A stretch of DNA of 64,000 nt, taken from Lachnospiraceae bacterium (GTDB lineage: Bacteria > Bacillota > Clostridia > Lachnospirales > Lachnospiraceae). The translations under genes were made by a program, and so were the position numbers. Where the stretch lies: NCBI GenBank assembly GCA_030524635.1, contig JAUNGG010000005.1, positions 49,143-113,142 of the forward strand, read 5' to 3'. Every line of letters begins with the position of its first letter. Position 1 is the first letter of the stretch. Below are positions 21,792-30,681 of the stretch, piece after piece. Below the pieces are notes generated by a model. It did not search any database and was not told the origin of the DNA. It saw only the letters and a list, made by a program, of their open reading frames with translations.

Positions 21792-23465
21792 ATGCAGAAA
21801 AAGAAGTTGCCAGTTGGAATAGAAGATTTTGGTGAGATCCGCAGAGAAAGCTTCTATTATATCGATAAGACAGTTCTCATCCGTGACTTGTTAAACAATT
21901 GGGGAAAGGTCAATCTTTTCACCCGTCCGCGCCGATTCGGGAAGACTTTGAATATGAGTATGCTCAAATACTTTTTTGAGATCGGAACGGATAAGACGTT
22001 GTTTAACGGCCTGGCAATTTCACGGGAGACGGCACTGCGCGAAGAATATCTGGGAAAGTTCCCGGTTATATTTATTTCGCTGAAAAGCGTAGATGGACTA
22101 AATTTTGAAGAAGCCTACGGAGCGCTGCGCAGAATCATCCGGGCAGAAGTATTGAGACTGAAGTTTCTGGCAAAAAGTGAGCGGATTACAGAAGATGATA
22201 AACGTTCCTTTGAGCGTATCCTAAAAGAAAATGAGACGAAAGATGACATACTGGAGAGCTTGAAAATGTTATCTTACCTGCTCTGTCAGCACTATAGTCA
22301 AAAAACGATTCTGCTGATCGATGAATATGACGTCCCGCTTGATAAGGCGTTCCAGCATGGTTATTACGAAGAGATGGTATCGCTGATCCGTGGATTATTC
22401 GGACAGGCGCTGAAGACCAATGATTTTTTACAATTTGCAGTCCTGACTGGATGCCTGCGGGTGTCGAAAGAAAGTATTTTCACAGGGCTGAATAATTTCG
22501 ATGTAAATTCAATTGTTGATATGGAGCATGATGAGCATTTTGGATTTACGGAAGCGGAAGTGACCCAGCTTCTAAAGGATTACCGATTAGAGAATCATTT
22601 GGCGGAAACGAAAGAGTGGTATGATGGATACCGCTTTGGTAACGTAAACATTTACTGTCCGTGGGATGTGATCAAGTATACGAAAAAGCTGCTGGCAGAC
22701 CCCCAAGCAGAGCCGGAAGCCTTTTGGATCAACACAAGCGGGAATGATCTGGTGAAACGTTTTATCGATAAAGCAGACAAGACGACGCAAAATGAGATCG
22801 AGCGCCTGATTGCAGGAGAAGCCATCGAAAAAGCGATCCGTCTGGACTTGACTTATGACGAGCTGGATTCCAGTATTGCGAATTTATGGAGCGTCCTCTT
22901 TACCACTGGCTATCTGACACAGACAGGCAGGGCGGTAAACGGCATCTATAAGCTGATCATCCCGAATCGGGAAGTGCGGGAAGTTTTTGTATTGCAGATA
23001 CAGGAATGGTTCAAAGAGACGACCCTTGCAGATTCCACGAGAATCCATCGCTTCTGCGCTGCTTTTCCCGCTGGAAATGTATCGATGATTCAAGATATGC
23101 TGCATGACTATCTGTGGGATTCCATCAGTGTGAGAGACACCGCAGTCCAAACAAATAGGAAAGAAAACTTCTACCATGGCATGGTTCTGGGACTGCTGCG
23201 GAGCCAGGGCAACTGGCTGATCCAGTCCAACGCAGAGACCGGGGAGGGCTATAGCGATATATCTGTAAGCACACCGGAACGTACCGGAATTGTGATCGAA
23301 CTAAAATACGCAAACCATGGGAACCTGGAAGCGGCCTGCGCGGAGGCGTTAAGGCAAATCGAAGAAAAGAAATATGCCGTTGGTTTGCAGCGCCAGGGGA
23401 TGAAAAAAATCATCCGGTACGGAATGGCGTTCTGGGAGAAAGAATGTATGGTAGTCATGGCCTAA
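21792..23465 (+). CDS. AAA-ATPase-like / PD-(D/E)XK nuclease-like protein
   Basis: A 557-residue member of the large family with an N-terminal AAA-ATPase-like domain (PF09820 type) and a C-terminal PD-(D/E)XK-like domain (PF08011 type). It begins with the family opening KKLPVGIEDFGEIRRESFYYIDKT. The Walker A-like element is RPRRFGKTLNMSML near residue 45 and Walker B is TILLIDEYDVPLDKA near 172. The nuclease-like core GYSDISVS...IVIELKYA lies near 490-510. An ATG three codons earlier abuts the ribosome site, while AGGGAGG is 9 nt from the ATG at 21792. The family is abundant in gut anaerobes; its function is not established. It is a lone plus-strand gene, probably mobile in evolution. Confidence 0.85.
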   Translation: MQKKKLPVGIEDFGEIRRESFYYIDKTVLIRDLLNNWGKVNLFTRPRRFGKTLNMSMLKYFFEIGTDKTLFNGLAISRETALREEYLGKFPVIFISLKSVDGLNFEEAYGALRRIIRAEVLRLKFLAKSERITEDDKRSFERILKENETKDDILESLKMLSYLLCQHYSQKTILLIDEYDVPLDKAFQHGYYEEMVSLIRGLFGQALKTNDFLQFAVLTGCLRVSKESIFTGLNNFDVNSIVDMEHDEHFGFTEAEVTQLLKDYRLENHLAETKEWYDGYRFGNVNIYCPWDVIKYTKKLLADPQAEPEAFWINTSGNDLVKRFIDKADKTTQNEIERLIAGEAIEKAIRLDLTYDELDSSIANLWSVLFTTGYLTQTGRAVNGIYKLIIPNREVREVFVLQIQEWFKETTLADSTRIHRFCAAFPAGNVSMIQDMLHDYLWDSISVRDTAVQTNRKENFYHGMVLGLLRSQGNWLIQSNAETGEGYSDISVSTPERTGIVIELKYANHGNLEAACAEALRQIEEKKYAVGLQRQGMKKIIRYGMAFWEKECMVVMA

Positions 23466-23470
23466 AGAAG

Positions 23471-23519
23471 GCCGAAGCCATGATCTGATTTTTCAATCCT
23501 GGCTTCGGCTGCTTTCTTC
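23471..23519. terminator. Possible bidirectional terminator between convergent genes
   Basis: A perfect 10-bp inverted repeat (GCCGAAGCCA at 23471-23480 with 23510-23519) encloses a 29-nt loop and is followed by TGCTTTCTT on the plus side. It lies just after the AAA-ATPase gene and before the end of the convergent minus-strand gene. Confidence 0.5.
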
Positions 23520-23558
23520 TATGCTTCCGGCGCCGCGCAAAAAGCAGTGCAAACAAGA

Positions 23559-24641
23559 TTATTGTTCGTTGTCCCCGCCTTGGAAAACACAAAATTCCAT
23601 ATCTCCCTCGCGTTTTGTATAAGCGATCGTCTCCTTAAACTTTCTGACGCCAAAAACATTTTGGATCCTCTCATAGGTAAAGTTCTTTACATTTATAAAA
23701 TATAAATCATATATTGTGTTAACTGCAATCATATGATCGGATATCCGGTATGCCTGCCTGATATCATTAGCAGAGTCAATCTCAGGGATCTGAAGTTTTA
23801 CATATTTTTCACCCTTCAGCACATAAAGGATACCAATATCCTCCAAAGGCATTGCATATGCGTAATCGGATGTAATAACACATTCCCTGTCTCCGCCTGC
23901 ATATAGCAGCTTTCTTTCCGGCTCAATGGGAAGCTGCTGGATCGTTTCTGACGCAAAGTCATAATAAAACAATTCCGTCTTCCCGGTTTCGTCTGTCTGC
24001 ATAGGCTCATGGTCAAATCGAATCACCTCAAAAACAACCCCTTCGTCAAATCCATCGGCTGTTTGCAATAAATCACCGGTACAGTTTCCATCCTCATCCA
24101 TTTGATATCCATATTCAGCAATCGTTTTTTGGCTGTTTTTGTTTAAATCCAAAAGGATCAGCGGATTAACTACTCTTCCAGAATCATGCTTCCCATAATC
24201 TATTACAAGGAAATCGCCTACTTTTCTTATATTGGGAATCCCTTTGCATACATCTTCATACAGCAGTTCTTCTGTTTTATTCCCGATTTTCTTTATTGTA
24301 AACCTCATCTCTTTCGATGCGCTGAACTCTCCTATAATCAAAGCGTCATCATATGCATCATCAAAGAAAATGGCCGATGCATCGGATGTATAAATTTCAT
24401 TTAAGATTCCATCCGATAAAAGATAATAGACAAATTCATCCCCCCTGGAGTTCATATAGTATTGATGCTGATCCGTGAAACCAACCAGGGAACCTGTCTG
24501 ATCCAGATCATGCTCCACACTGTATTTTGTGTAATCCATTTTAGCTTGACGCAGTACCGGCCTGTTATACAGAAAAGCTGCTGCTACCGCAATGACAAGA
24601 AGCAGCAGAAAGATACCGCCGGACAATTGGCGTTTTTTCAT
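23559..24641 (-). CDS. Membrane-anchored protein of unknown function
   Basis: A 360-residue protein with one N-terminal membrane segment (about residues 9-25, LSGGIFLLLLVIAVAAAFL). The rest is predicted extracytoplasmic, rich in Tyr, Asp and short beta-type stretches (for example DALIIGEFSASKEMRFTIKK and GDFLVIDYGKHDSGR). The pattern is reminiscent of a beta-propeller, but I do not recognise a family. It lies downstream of the LytTR/GHKL genes and the 31-residue peptide, after a hairpin at 24672-24702. It may be a target of, or partner to, that two-component system. Base composition is AT-richer than the flanking core genes, as in the neighbouring kinase gene. Confidence 0.6.
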   Translation of the reverse strand: MKKRQLSGGIFLLLLVIAVAAAFLYNRPVLRQAKMDYTKYSVEHDLDQTGSLVGFTDQHQYYMNSRGDEFVYYLLSDGILNEIYTSDASAIFFDDAYDDALIIGEFSASKEMRFTIKKIGNKTEELLYEDVCKGIPNIRKVGDFLVIDYGKHDSGRVVNPLILLDLNKNSQKTIAEYGYQMDEDGNCTGDLLQTADGFDEGVVFEVIRFDHEPMQTDETGKTELFYYDFASETIQQLPIEPERKLLYAGGDRECVITSDYAYAMPLEDIGILYVLKGEKYVKLQIPEIDSANDIRQAYRISDHMIAVNTIYDLYFINVKNFTYERIQNVFGVRKFKETIAYTKREGDMEFCVFQGGDNEQ

Positions 24642-24671
24642 ATATGTTCACCATCCTTAACCAATAATCAG

Positions 24672-24702
24672 AAAAGGGCTCCACATGTCCATGTGACAGC
24701 CC
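24672..24702 (-). terminator. Probable terminator after the peptide gene
   Basis: An interrupted stem of 5 and 6 bp (GGGCT...AGCCC outside, CACATG/CATGTG inside) is followed in the minus direction by TTTT. It separates the two-component/peptide unit from the gene at 23559-24641. Confidence 0.55.
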
Positions 24703-24720
24703 TTATAGCAATTTACCAGA

Positions 24721-24816
24721 TCATTGCATGCCTGAAATGTGCATTATTCCCGCCACTATGATTGCTAACGCACTCAACCACCTTCCTGCTTTCATAAGAA
24801 ATTTTTGTTTCTTCAT
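24721..24816 (-). CDS. 31-residue peptide, AgrD-like N-terminus
   Basis: A 31-codon ORF with an AAAAAGG site 8 nt before the ATG. It encodes MKKQKFLMKAGRWLSALAII followed by VAGIMHISGMQ. A basic start plus an amphipathic hydrophobic helix resembles the N-terminal leader of AgrD-type cyclic autoinducer precursors. However, the expected Cys-containing core and acidic C-terminal tail are absent, and no AgrB protease gene is in the window. It lies 109 bp downstream of the GHKL kinase gene and before a hairpin terminator. It may be a linear signal peptide, a decayed AgrD, or a small membrane peptide; it could also be fortuitous. Confidence 0.5.
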   Translation of the reverse strand: MKKQKFLMKAGRWLSALAIIVAGIMHISGMQ

Positions 24817-24924
24817 GTCACTACCTTTTTACCAAGTGTAGCAGCAAAATACTCATTACTCTCAAACTCAGCAAAAATAGTATCGTTAGATGACACAATT
24901 GGGAAAATATAATCTCATACTTCC

Positions 24925-26181
24925 TTATATATACAGCATAACGTCAACGGAAAAAAGAGAATCCGTATAAGAAATAGATATTGTTCCATTATATTTTTTA
25001 ATGATTCGCTTCACGTTTTTTAAACCGTACCCATGTAATTCCGCTTGTTCTTTTGTTGAAAGAAGCCTTCCGTCTTTGGAAATCAACTTTCCGTCATAGC
25101 TATTTTTAATCGATATATGTAAGACAGATTTATCGAAAATCATTTCCAGTTTCAATCGTTTGTCTTCCGACTTTTCCGCAGCAGTAATAGCATTATCCAG
25201 CAAATTGCTTATAATCACATTTATTTCAAAGGATCGATCTCCAAAGTCCATTGGAATCCGGACATTTGCTGAAACATCCTTCAGGCAGCTCTTTGCCTTT
25301 TTTAACAGATAATTTAAATTCCCATCAATTTTTTCATTTCCGGAATAAACAAATTCATCCGGGTTACAGGTTAACTGATTCATCTTATTTAGGTACAAAA
25401 GCATTTCATCAATATGATTTTTCTCTGCCATGGAGGCTAATTCTCTGATATGATACTTCAAATCATGCTGCAAGGTACGTATTTGCTCTTGTGATCTCAT
25501 GATAACATCTAATTGATTTGCATATGTATTGTAGGTTTGTATTGTGATTTCTTTTTCCAAATTATCTTTAAACGTATATTCAATGGCACTGTAAAGATAA
25601 AACGAAATCATATTAATCATCAAAATCCCTGCCCCTTCCAATATTACGGTATGTCGGTCAATCAAGCTTGAGCGAACTAAATAGTGCATAATAAAAATAC
25701 TGCAGACAGGGATCAATATTAAAAGCTTTAAATGCGGGATATGATATTCCCATCCCTTTTTCGTCAATATCATCTTTTCGATCAGTTTTTCACAAACAGA
25801 AATTAGTAATACCGTTATGATGCCATAAGCCTGAATTGCGGATTCTGTGATTCCATAGCCGGAAAACGATATCATAACCACGATATCACATGCCATATTC
25901 AGGCAATACGTTAAAGTTGTTATCAGTAATTTCTTTCTGATACTTCCTTTGTATATTGCAGAAAGAAGAAACAAACCAATTAAGTTTGTAAAAATATTCA
26001 CCTCCAAGCATCCAAACAGCATATGCCCCATACTTGTGATTAGAAAGAATATAATTCCTGCTGCAAGGTGATTTCCTTTTTTCTGCTCACTTTCTTCGAA
26101 GAAGTTGGAGATTAACTGCTGATTTACGATTGTTCGAAGTAAATTTGTTATTAAATAAATACTTACATCCTCAAATCTCAT
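24925..26181 (-). CDS. AgrC-like GHKL sensor histidine kinase
   Basis: A 418-residue kinase. About six hydrophobic segments occupy residues 40-200, the layout of peptide-sensing AgrC/ComD-type receptors. They are followed by a coiled region and the phospho-acceptor block LQHDLKYHI (His about 239). The HATPase_c_5-type domain has the N-box NVIISNLLDNAITAA near 322-336 and the G-box HGYGLKNVKRII near 383-394. A TTG one codon earlier exists, but the ATG at 26181 has AAAGGAACG upstream. It overlaps the response-regulator gene by 11 bp. The ligand is unknown. The gene is visibly AT-rich compared with flanking core genes. Confidence 0.88.
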   Translation of the reverse strand: MRFEDVSIYLITNLLRTIVNQQLISNFFEESEQKKGNHLAAGIIFFLITSMGHMLFGCLEVNIFTNLIGLFLLSAIYKGSIRKKLLITTLTYCLNMACDIVVMISFSGYGITESAIQAYGIITVLLISVCEKLIEKMILTKKGWEYHIPHLKLLILIPVCSIFIMHYLVRSSLIDRHTVILEGAGILMINMISFYLYSAIEYTFKDNLEKEITIQTYNTYANQLDVIMRSQEQIRTLQHDLKYHIRELASMAEKNHIDEMLLYLNKMNQLTCNPDEFVYSGNEKIDGNLNYLLKKAKSCLKDVSANVRIPMDFGDRSFEINVIISNLLDNAITAAEKSEDKRLKLEMIFDKSVLHISIKNSYDGKLISKDGRLLSTKEQAELHGYGLKNVKRIIKKYNGTISISYTDSLFSVDVMLYI

Positions 26182-26908
26182 CAAAACGTTCCTTTCCCAA
26201 ATTACTAATCCTTTGTCTTACTTCTTTTCGATAGGCTTTGCTGATCGATAAAATGTGGTTATTGTACATTTCAACAAACTCAAATGTATATTTTTTTACA
26301 TAATCACCATTAATCAAATAAGATTTATGTATCATAAAAAAATGCGGTGGAGCGTCTGAAACGATATCGGCTAATTTTCCGTAATATTCAATCTCTTCAT
26401 GCGTTCTTACTATGATTACTTTGTGGCGATCGCTTTTAAAATATATGATATCATCATAAGGAACTTTAAACCGTTCCCGACCATATTGATACGTAAAGTA
26501 TCGATTATGATAAGACCATATTTTCATCAGTTTACTCATAATCGCCATAATTTGCTGCTCCGTAATTGGTTTTATTAAGAAATCAAATGGATGTGTTTGA
26601 AATAATTGCATTGCATATCCTTGCTTTGAGGATACATATACAATTTGTGTGCACATATCTTCTAATTCCTCGCGAAGATATAATCCAACATCAATCCCTG
26701 TTAACCGAATTAATTCAATGTCCAAAAAAATCACATCTGCGCGATATCCTTTTGAAATCTGGGTTATCAAAGTTTCTCCGGAATACCACGGTTCGATTTC
26801 CATGTTGATATTTAACATCACGGCCACATGATTCAGCATAGCTTCTAATTCCGAGCAAAACAGTTTCTCATCATCACAAATTGCTATATTGATTATCTTT
26901 GTGCTCAT
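26171..26908 (-). CDS. AgrA-like LytTR response regulator
   Basis: A 245-residue regulator. The receiver domain has the acidic pocket CDDE (residues 11-14), the phospho-acceptor D63 in VIFLDIELI and the switch-region residues VYVSSKQGYA. It is followed by a LytTR DNA-binding domain (about 140-240; FKVPYDDIIYFKSDRHKVII, then FFMIHKSYLINGDYVKKY). It should activate promoters with LytTR-type direct repeats when phosphorylated by the coupled kinase. The ATG follows GGGAGGAAACG. It is the first gene of the pair, and the start codon of the kinase lies within its 3' end. Confidence 0.9.
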   Translation of the reverse strand: MSTKIINIAICDDEKLFCSELEAMLNHVAVMLNINMEIEPWYSGETLITQISKGYRADVIFLDIELIRLTGIDVGLYLREELEDMCTQIVYVSSKQGYAMQLFQTHPFDFLIKPITEQQIMAIMSKLMKIWSYHNRYFTYQYGRERFKVPYDDIIYFKSDRHKVIIVRTHEEIEYYGKLADIVSDAPPHFFMIHKSYLINGDYVKKYTFEFVEMYNNHILSISKAYRKEVRQRISNLGKERFDEI

Positions 26909-26935
26909 AACGGCCGTTTCCTCCCTGTTCCCTTT

Positions 26936-27073
26936 TTATTCGTCCGACTTTTTTGTCTTTCCATGCAAATACCTGAAGGCTGCAATAATCTCCAAATTAA
27001 ATATAGGAAGAAAAGATACGCTCTCTTCTTCCCAGTTATCTGCTTTATTCCTTAACTTCATCATTCCGGACAT
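26936..27073 (-). CDS. Possible 45-residue small protein upstream of the response regulator
   Basis: An open frame of 45 codons fills the gap between the LprI-domain gene (stop 27077) and the response regulator. The product starts MSGMMKLRNKADNWEEESVS, has a hydrophobic middle (FLPIFNLEIIAAF) and ends in a charged tail (KTKKSDE). No convincing ribosome site is present. The start lies 3 bp after the preceding stop, so reinitiation is the only likely route. Internal ATGs (codons 4 and 5) are alternatives. Unrecognised, and possibly non-coding. Confidence 0.3.
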   Translation of the reverse strand: MSGMMKLRNKADNWEEESVSFLPIFNLEIIAAFRYLHGKTKKSDE

Positions 27074-27076
27074 GTG

Positions 27077-28111
27077 CTACCGATACTGCTCCACCAGCGC
27101 ATACACCCGTTCCCTGGTGGAGGCAGCAATCGAAGCAATGTACTCCACGCTTTCCATGGAACCGCCGCTGTTCTTTTTAGACGCCTCCTGTGCCTTCTGG
27201 TCTCTGCTGATGATCCATTTTTGCTGCTCTGCCCGCAGCATCTTTCCTGATTCTTCATCCAGAGAACCGATCAACAGAGTATAGACCGCATCCAGCTCCC
27301 GCTCCCAGATCCGCTGCTCCGTCTGGGCTGCAGACTTTACGGAATGCACCGTATTATCCGTCTCGGAGCTTCGCATCCGCTCAATCTGGGCATCCAGCTC
27401 TGCAAGCCGCTCCTGATATTTCCTCAGCTTTTCCTGATAATCAGCCGTCTCGTTCAGGCTTGCCTCGTTTATGGTGACGGAGGAAGAAACCGTGATTTGA
27501 GATTCCGGAGCGTCTGCACTCTTTTTCATTTCTGCTTCCTTAGCTGCCGCAGTTTCTGTAAAAACTGTCCCAGATTGGCTGTTTCCCTGCCCAGCAGTAC
27601 CAGCCCCATCCGTTTCTGACTTATCGTAACTCTCCCCAAAAGCAGCTGCTTCTGTTTCCGCAGATCTTGCCATTCTGCCTCCCGCAGCCCCGCTGCCTCC
27701 ATCGGAATCATCCAATCTGTCAGAACCGTCATAGGCTTCCCCGTCAGCAGCGAGTTCTGCGCTGCCATCTTCAGCCGCATCTTCTGCTGCCCATGCCTCC
27801 GGTTCTGCTGCGGCTGCGGCAGCAATCTCTGCCTGCTGGCCCTGTGCAGACAGCAAGGCAGATCCCTCCTCATGCTCTCCTTTGGCACCACTGTCAATCC
27901 CGCCTGCTGCCTGGATATCCGGCCTGCTTCCGCTGTCAAAAACAGCCTCCGCCTCTGCAGCATCCATGTCAACGTCCTCCATGGCAGCCGCTTCATAGAC
28001 AGCCGTTCTGGTACTTTGGCCGGATACATATGAATTTGTAATTGTGGTAATTCCCACTCCGGCGATAATGATTCCCAGAATCACTGCCCATATCTTATAA
28101 TCTCGTTTCAT
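27077..28111 (-). CDS. Membrane-anchored protein with C-terminal LprI (DUF1311) domain
   Basis: A 344-residue protein with one N-terminal membrane helix (IWAVILGIIIAGVGITTI, about 7-24). A long low-complexity Ala/Glu/Asp/Ser-rich linker runs to about residue 200, and a coiled-coil stretch follows (YQEKLRKYQERLAELDAQIE). The C-terminal region has ELDAVYTLLIGSLDEESGKM, then AEQQKWIISRDQKA, matching the LprI/DUF1311 pattern of the lysozyme-inhibitor LprI family. The usual cysteines of LprI domains are absent. AAGGAAG lies 8 nt before the ATG. The domain suggests an extracytoplasmic, envelope-protective or binding role; that part is inference. Confidence 0.7.
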   Translation of the reverse strand: MKRDYKIWAVILGIIIAGVGITTITNSYVSGQSTRTAVYEAAAMEDVDMDAAEAEAVFDSGSRPDIQAAGGIDSGAKGEHEEGSALLSAQGQQAEIAAAAAAEPEAWAAEDAAEDGSAELAADGEAYDGSDRLDDSDGGSGAAGGRMARSAETEAAAFGESYDKSETDGAGTAGQGNSQSGTVFTETAAAKEAEMKKSADAPESQITVSSSVTINEASLNETADYQEKLRKYQERLAELDAQIERMRSSETDNTVHSVKSAAQTEQRIWERELDAVYTLLIGSLDEESGKMLRAEQQKWIISRDQKAQEASKKNSGGSMESVEYIASIAASTRERVYALVEQYR

Positions 28112-28248
28112 AAAAAAATCTTCCTTTTTACGTTTCTGTTTTCGGTCATTTCTGCGTCATTTTTCATACTTTCAAGATAACACAAATTTACCAGAAAAGA
28201 AATAGTAAAAAGGAAGACGTAATATTTTGTAAGCTTTCCTTAAGCAAG

Positions 28249-28728
28249 CTATGCCACTCCCGGGTCATCTGACAGATCATTTCCATCCGCCGCCGAGGTG
28301 GCCAGCTTATCGCACCGCTCATTCTCCGGGTGGCCGGCATGTCCCTTTACCCAGATAAAGGTCACCTGATGGGGCTCCTTGGCCTTTAACAGCCGCTCCC
28401 ACAGATCGATGTTTTTCACCGGGCCGCTTTTTCCTCGTTTCCAGTTATTGGCAACCCAATTTTCAATCCAGTGCTGATTGAAGGCATCTACCAGATACTT
28501 AGAGTCGGAATACAGTTCCACCTGGCAGGGGCGGTTTAATGCCTCCAGCCCCATAATAGCCGCCAGTAGCTCCATCCGGTTGTTGGTTGTCCGCCTGAAG
28601 CCGCCGGATATGGTTTTCTCATGAAGGACTCCCTTGGAATCCACAAAATGCAGGATCGTCCCATAGCCTCCCGGCCCGTCTGGATTGCCTCTGGCAGATC
28701 CGTCTGTATAAATCTGTACCTTTCCCAT
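28249..28728 (-). CDS. rnhA: Ribonuclease HI
   Basis: RNase H type 1 cleaves the RNA strand of RNA-DNA hybrids in replication primers and R-loops. The 159-residue protein has the start [20 protein letters not shown] and all four catalytic acids: D9, E53 (NRMELLAAI), D75 (YSDSKY) and D140 (ERCDKLA). H130/H133 lie in the active-site loop. It has the standard length without an N-terminal hybrid-binding domain. The organism also has RNase HII (rnhB at 45.2 kb). It follows the beta-CASP hydrolase gene by 46 bp on the same strand. Confidence 0.95.
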   Translation of the reverse strand: MGKVQIYTDGSARGNPDGPGGYGTILHFVDSKGVLHEKTISGGFRRTTNNRMELLAAIMGLEALNRPCQVELYSDSKYLVDAFNQHWIENWVANNWKRGKSGPVKNIDLWERLLKAKEPHQVTFIWVKGHAGHPENERCDKLATSAADGNDLSDDPGVA

Positions 28729-28774
28729 TGGTCTCTTTCTCCATTTCTCACAACGCTTTCTGATCCTTCGGTTG

Positions 28775-30376
28775 CTACCGGTCCCACTTATCGCAGAGGG
28801 CCATGATCTGATCGGTCAGCTTCGCCAGATCCTTGTTTGCGCCGCCTTCATTGTGCCGGATCACCTGCATCAGGCGCTCACCGGCTGCCACAAGCCGCAT
28901 AAAGACAGAATCAGCCCGCTTCTTGGAAACCGCTGCCTTGATGACGGGGATTCCGGCCGCCTCACGGATCCAGACACCTTCCGCTAAGTCAAACACAGAA
29001 CCGGAGAAAGGCGCGGATGCATTCAACCCCAGCTCCTTCTTAAGGCCATCCGCAAAGGAATCACAGACGGTGTCCTGTCCATGAACCATAAAGACATGCT
29101 CTGGCTTTTCTTTAAAAGCGCCGATCCATTCCATCAGTCCATCCCGGTCTGCGTGGCCGCTGATGCCGTCGATCAGCTCAATATGAGCCTCCACATCGAT
29201 GGATTCGCCGAACAGCTTCACTTCCTTGGCTCCATCCAGCAGGCTCCGCCCGATGGTTCCCTCTGCCTGATATCCGGCAAACACCACCGTACATTCCTTC
29301 CGCCACAGATTATGCTTTAAATGGTGGCGGATCCGTCCGGCATCGCACATGCCGGCAGCGGATATGATCACCTTCGGTGTGGTGTCAAAGTTGATATTCT
29401 TGGACTCCTCGCTGGTGATAGAAAGCTTCAGCCCTGGAAAATCAATGGGGTTAATGCCCTTTGCCACCAGCTGGCTGGTCTCTTCATCAAAGCATTCCAG
29501 CATGTTATTTTTAAAGACATGGGTAGCTTCCACCGCCAGCGGACTATCCACATATACATCGAAATTATCATGGCCAGTCACCATACCGTCTGCCTTGATC
29601 TGGCGGATAAAGTACAGAAGCTCCTGGGTCCGGCCTACCGCAAAGGCCGGGATCACCACATTGCCGCCCCGGTCCAGCGTTTCCTGAATGATCCGTGCCA
29701 GGCTGACCTCGTAATTAGGATTTTTCTTGTGGTACCGGTCGCCGTAAGTACATTCCATGATCACATAATCGGCCGACTGGATATACTGCGGGTCACGGAT
29801 CAAGGGCTTGTGCTTATTTCCAATATCGCCGGAAAAGACCAGCTTTTTCTCCACATCTCCCTCCTTCGCCCAGATCTCAATGGAAGCAGATCCAAGAAGG
29901 TGTCCGGCATCGATAAAGCGGATGGTAATGTCATCATTCAGCTTTATGGTTTCATGGTACGGGTAGGCTTCGATCAGATTGATCACCCCCAGGGCATCCT
30001 TCATCTCATAGAGAGGAGCCACCTCCGCCTTTCCGGCCCGCCGTCCCTTCCGGTTTTTCCACTCTGCCTCCATCTCCTGGATATGGGCGCTGTCACGAAG
30101 CATGATATCACAAAGCTCTGCGGTAGCATCTGTAGCAATCACCCGGCCGCGGAAACCACGGGCGTAAATAAAGGGCAGATAGCCTGCGTGATCAATATGT
30201 GCATGAGTCAGCAGCACAAAATCGATCTGGCTGTAGCTGACCGGCGGCTCTACATTCTCGTAGAGATTCTGTCCCTGCTCCATGCCGCAGTCCACAAAAA
30301 GACGAGTTTCACCGATTTCCAGATAATGACAGCTTCCAGTTACTTCATGAGCAGCACCAATAAATTCAAGTTTCAT
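28775..30376 (-). CDS. Beta-CASP metallo-beta-lactamase-fold RNA hydrolase
   Basis: A 533-residue enzyme of the YSH1/CPSF73-like COG1236 group. The metal-binding motif THAHIDHAG (H58, H60, D62, H63) is present, with further ligands in [12 protein letters not shown] and FSGDIG. Beta-CASP motifs follow ([49 protein letters not shown]). Such enzymes process RNA as endo- or 5'-exonucleases, but the substrate here is unknown. The start is supported by the universal opening [21 protein letters not shown] roughly 65-residue C-terminal tail follows the fold. It lies upstream of rnhA. Confidence 0.9.
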   Translation of the reverse strand: MKLEFIGAAHEVTGSCHYLEIGETRLFVDCGMEQGQNLYENVEPPVSYSQIDFVLLTHAHIDHAGYLPFIYARGFRGRVIATDATAELCDIMLRDSAHIQEMEAEWKNRKGRRAGKAEVAPLYEMKDALGVINLIEAYPYHETIKLNDDITIRFIDAGHLLGSASIEIWAKEGDVEKKLVFSGDIGNKHKPLIRDPQYIQSADYVIMECTYGDRYHKKNPNYEVSLARIIQETLDRGGNVVIPAFAVGRTQELLYFIRQIKADGMVTGHDNFDVYVDSPLAVEATHVFKNNMLECFDEETSQLVAKGINPIDFPGLKLSITSEESKNINFDTTPKVIISAAGMCDAGRIRHHLKHNLWRKECTVVFAGYQAEGTIGRSLLDGAKEVKLFGESIDVEAHIELIDGISGHADRDGLMEWIGAFKEKPEHVFMVHGQDTVCDSFADGLKKELGLNASAPFSGSVFDLAEGVWIREAAGIPVIKAAVSKKRADSVFMRLVAAGERLMQVIRHNEGGANKDLAKLTDQIMALCDKWDR

Positions 30377-30681
30377 TCAGACCCCTCCTGTATTCATCCT
30401 AGTTTATCTGTAACTGTTCTGTACCTTCCCAGTTACGTTTATCCCCACATAACAGTTTCGTACCCTTATCGCTGCATTCCCCTTACGTCCATTAATTTCC
30501 ATTTCTTATGAAAAGTATACCACGAAACAGACAGAAAATCCACCGGAATCCCTCCGCCATTGATAAAGGTTACATAAAAAAAATAAAATTTTTGTAACGA
30601 TTCAGCAGGCTGCACAGGGCCTGCCCGGCAAAGCGAGGGAATTTACTGCGCTTACCGTATAAAAACCTCCTTTTCTCGAAG
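30377..30681. other. Intergenic region between spoIVA and the beta-CASP gene
   Basis: This 305-bp region holds no credible gene. It contains an extended -10-like element TGGTATACT (minus) for the beta-CASP gene and an A/T-rich inverted repeat (GTTACA...TGTAAC, about 30570-30600) that could end spoIVA transcription. A small GC-rich stem CAGGC-N8-GCCTG lies near 30605. No structured RNA family was recognised. Confidence 0.5.

Noticed and set aside
26889..27284. Plus-strand frame across the response-regulator upstream region
   Set aside because: It is antisense to the LprI gene end and regulator start, with no ribosome site and no recognisable domain.
29321..30511. Plus-strand 396-codon frame
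   Set aside because: It lies opposite the clearly coding beta-CASP gene; its composition is that of an antisense shadow.
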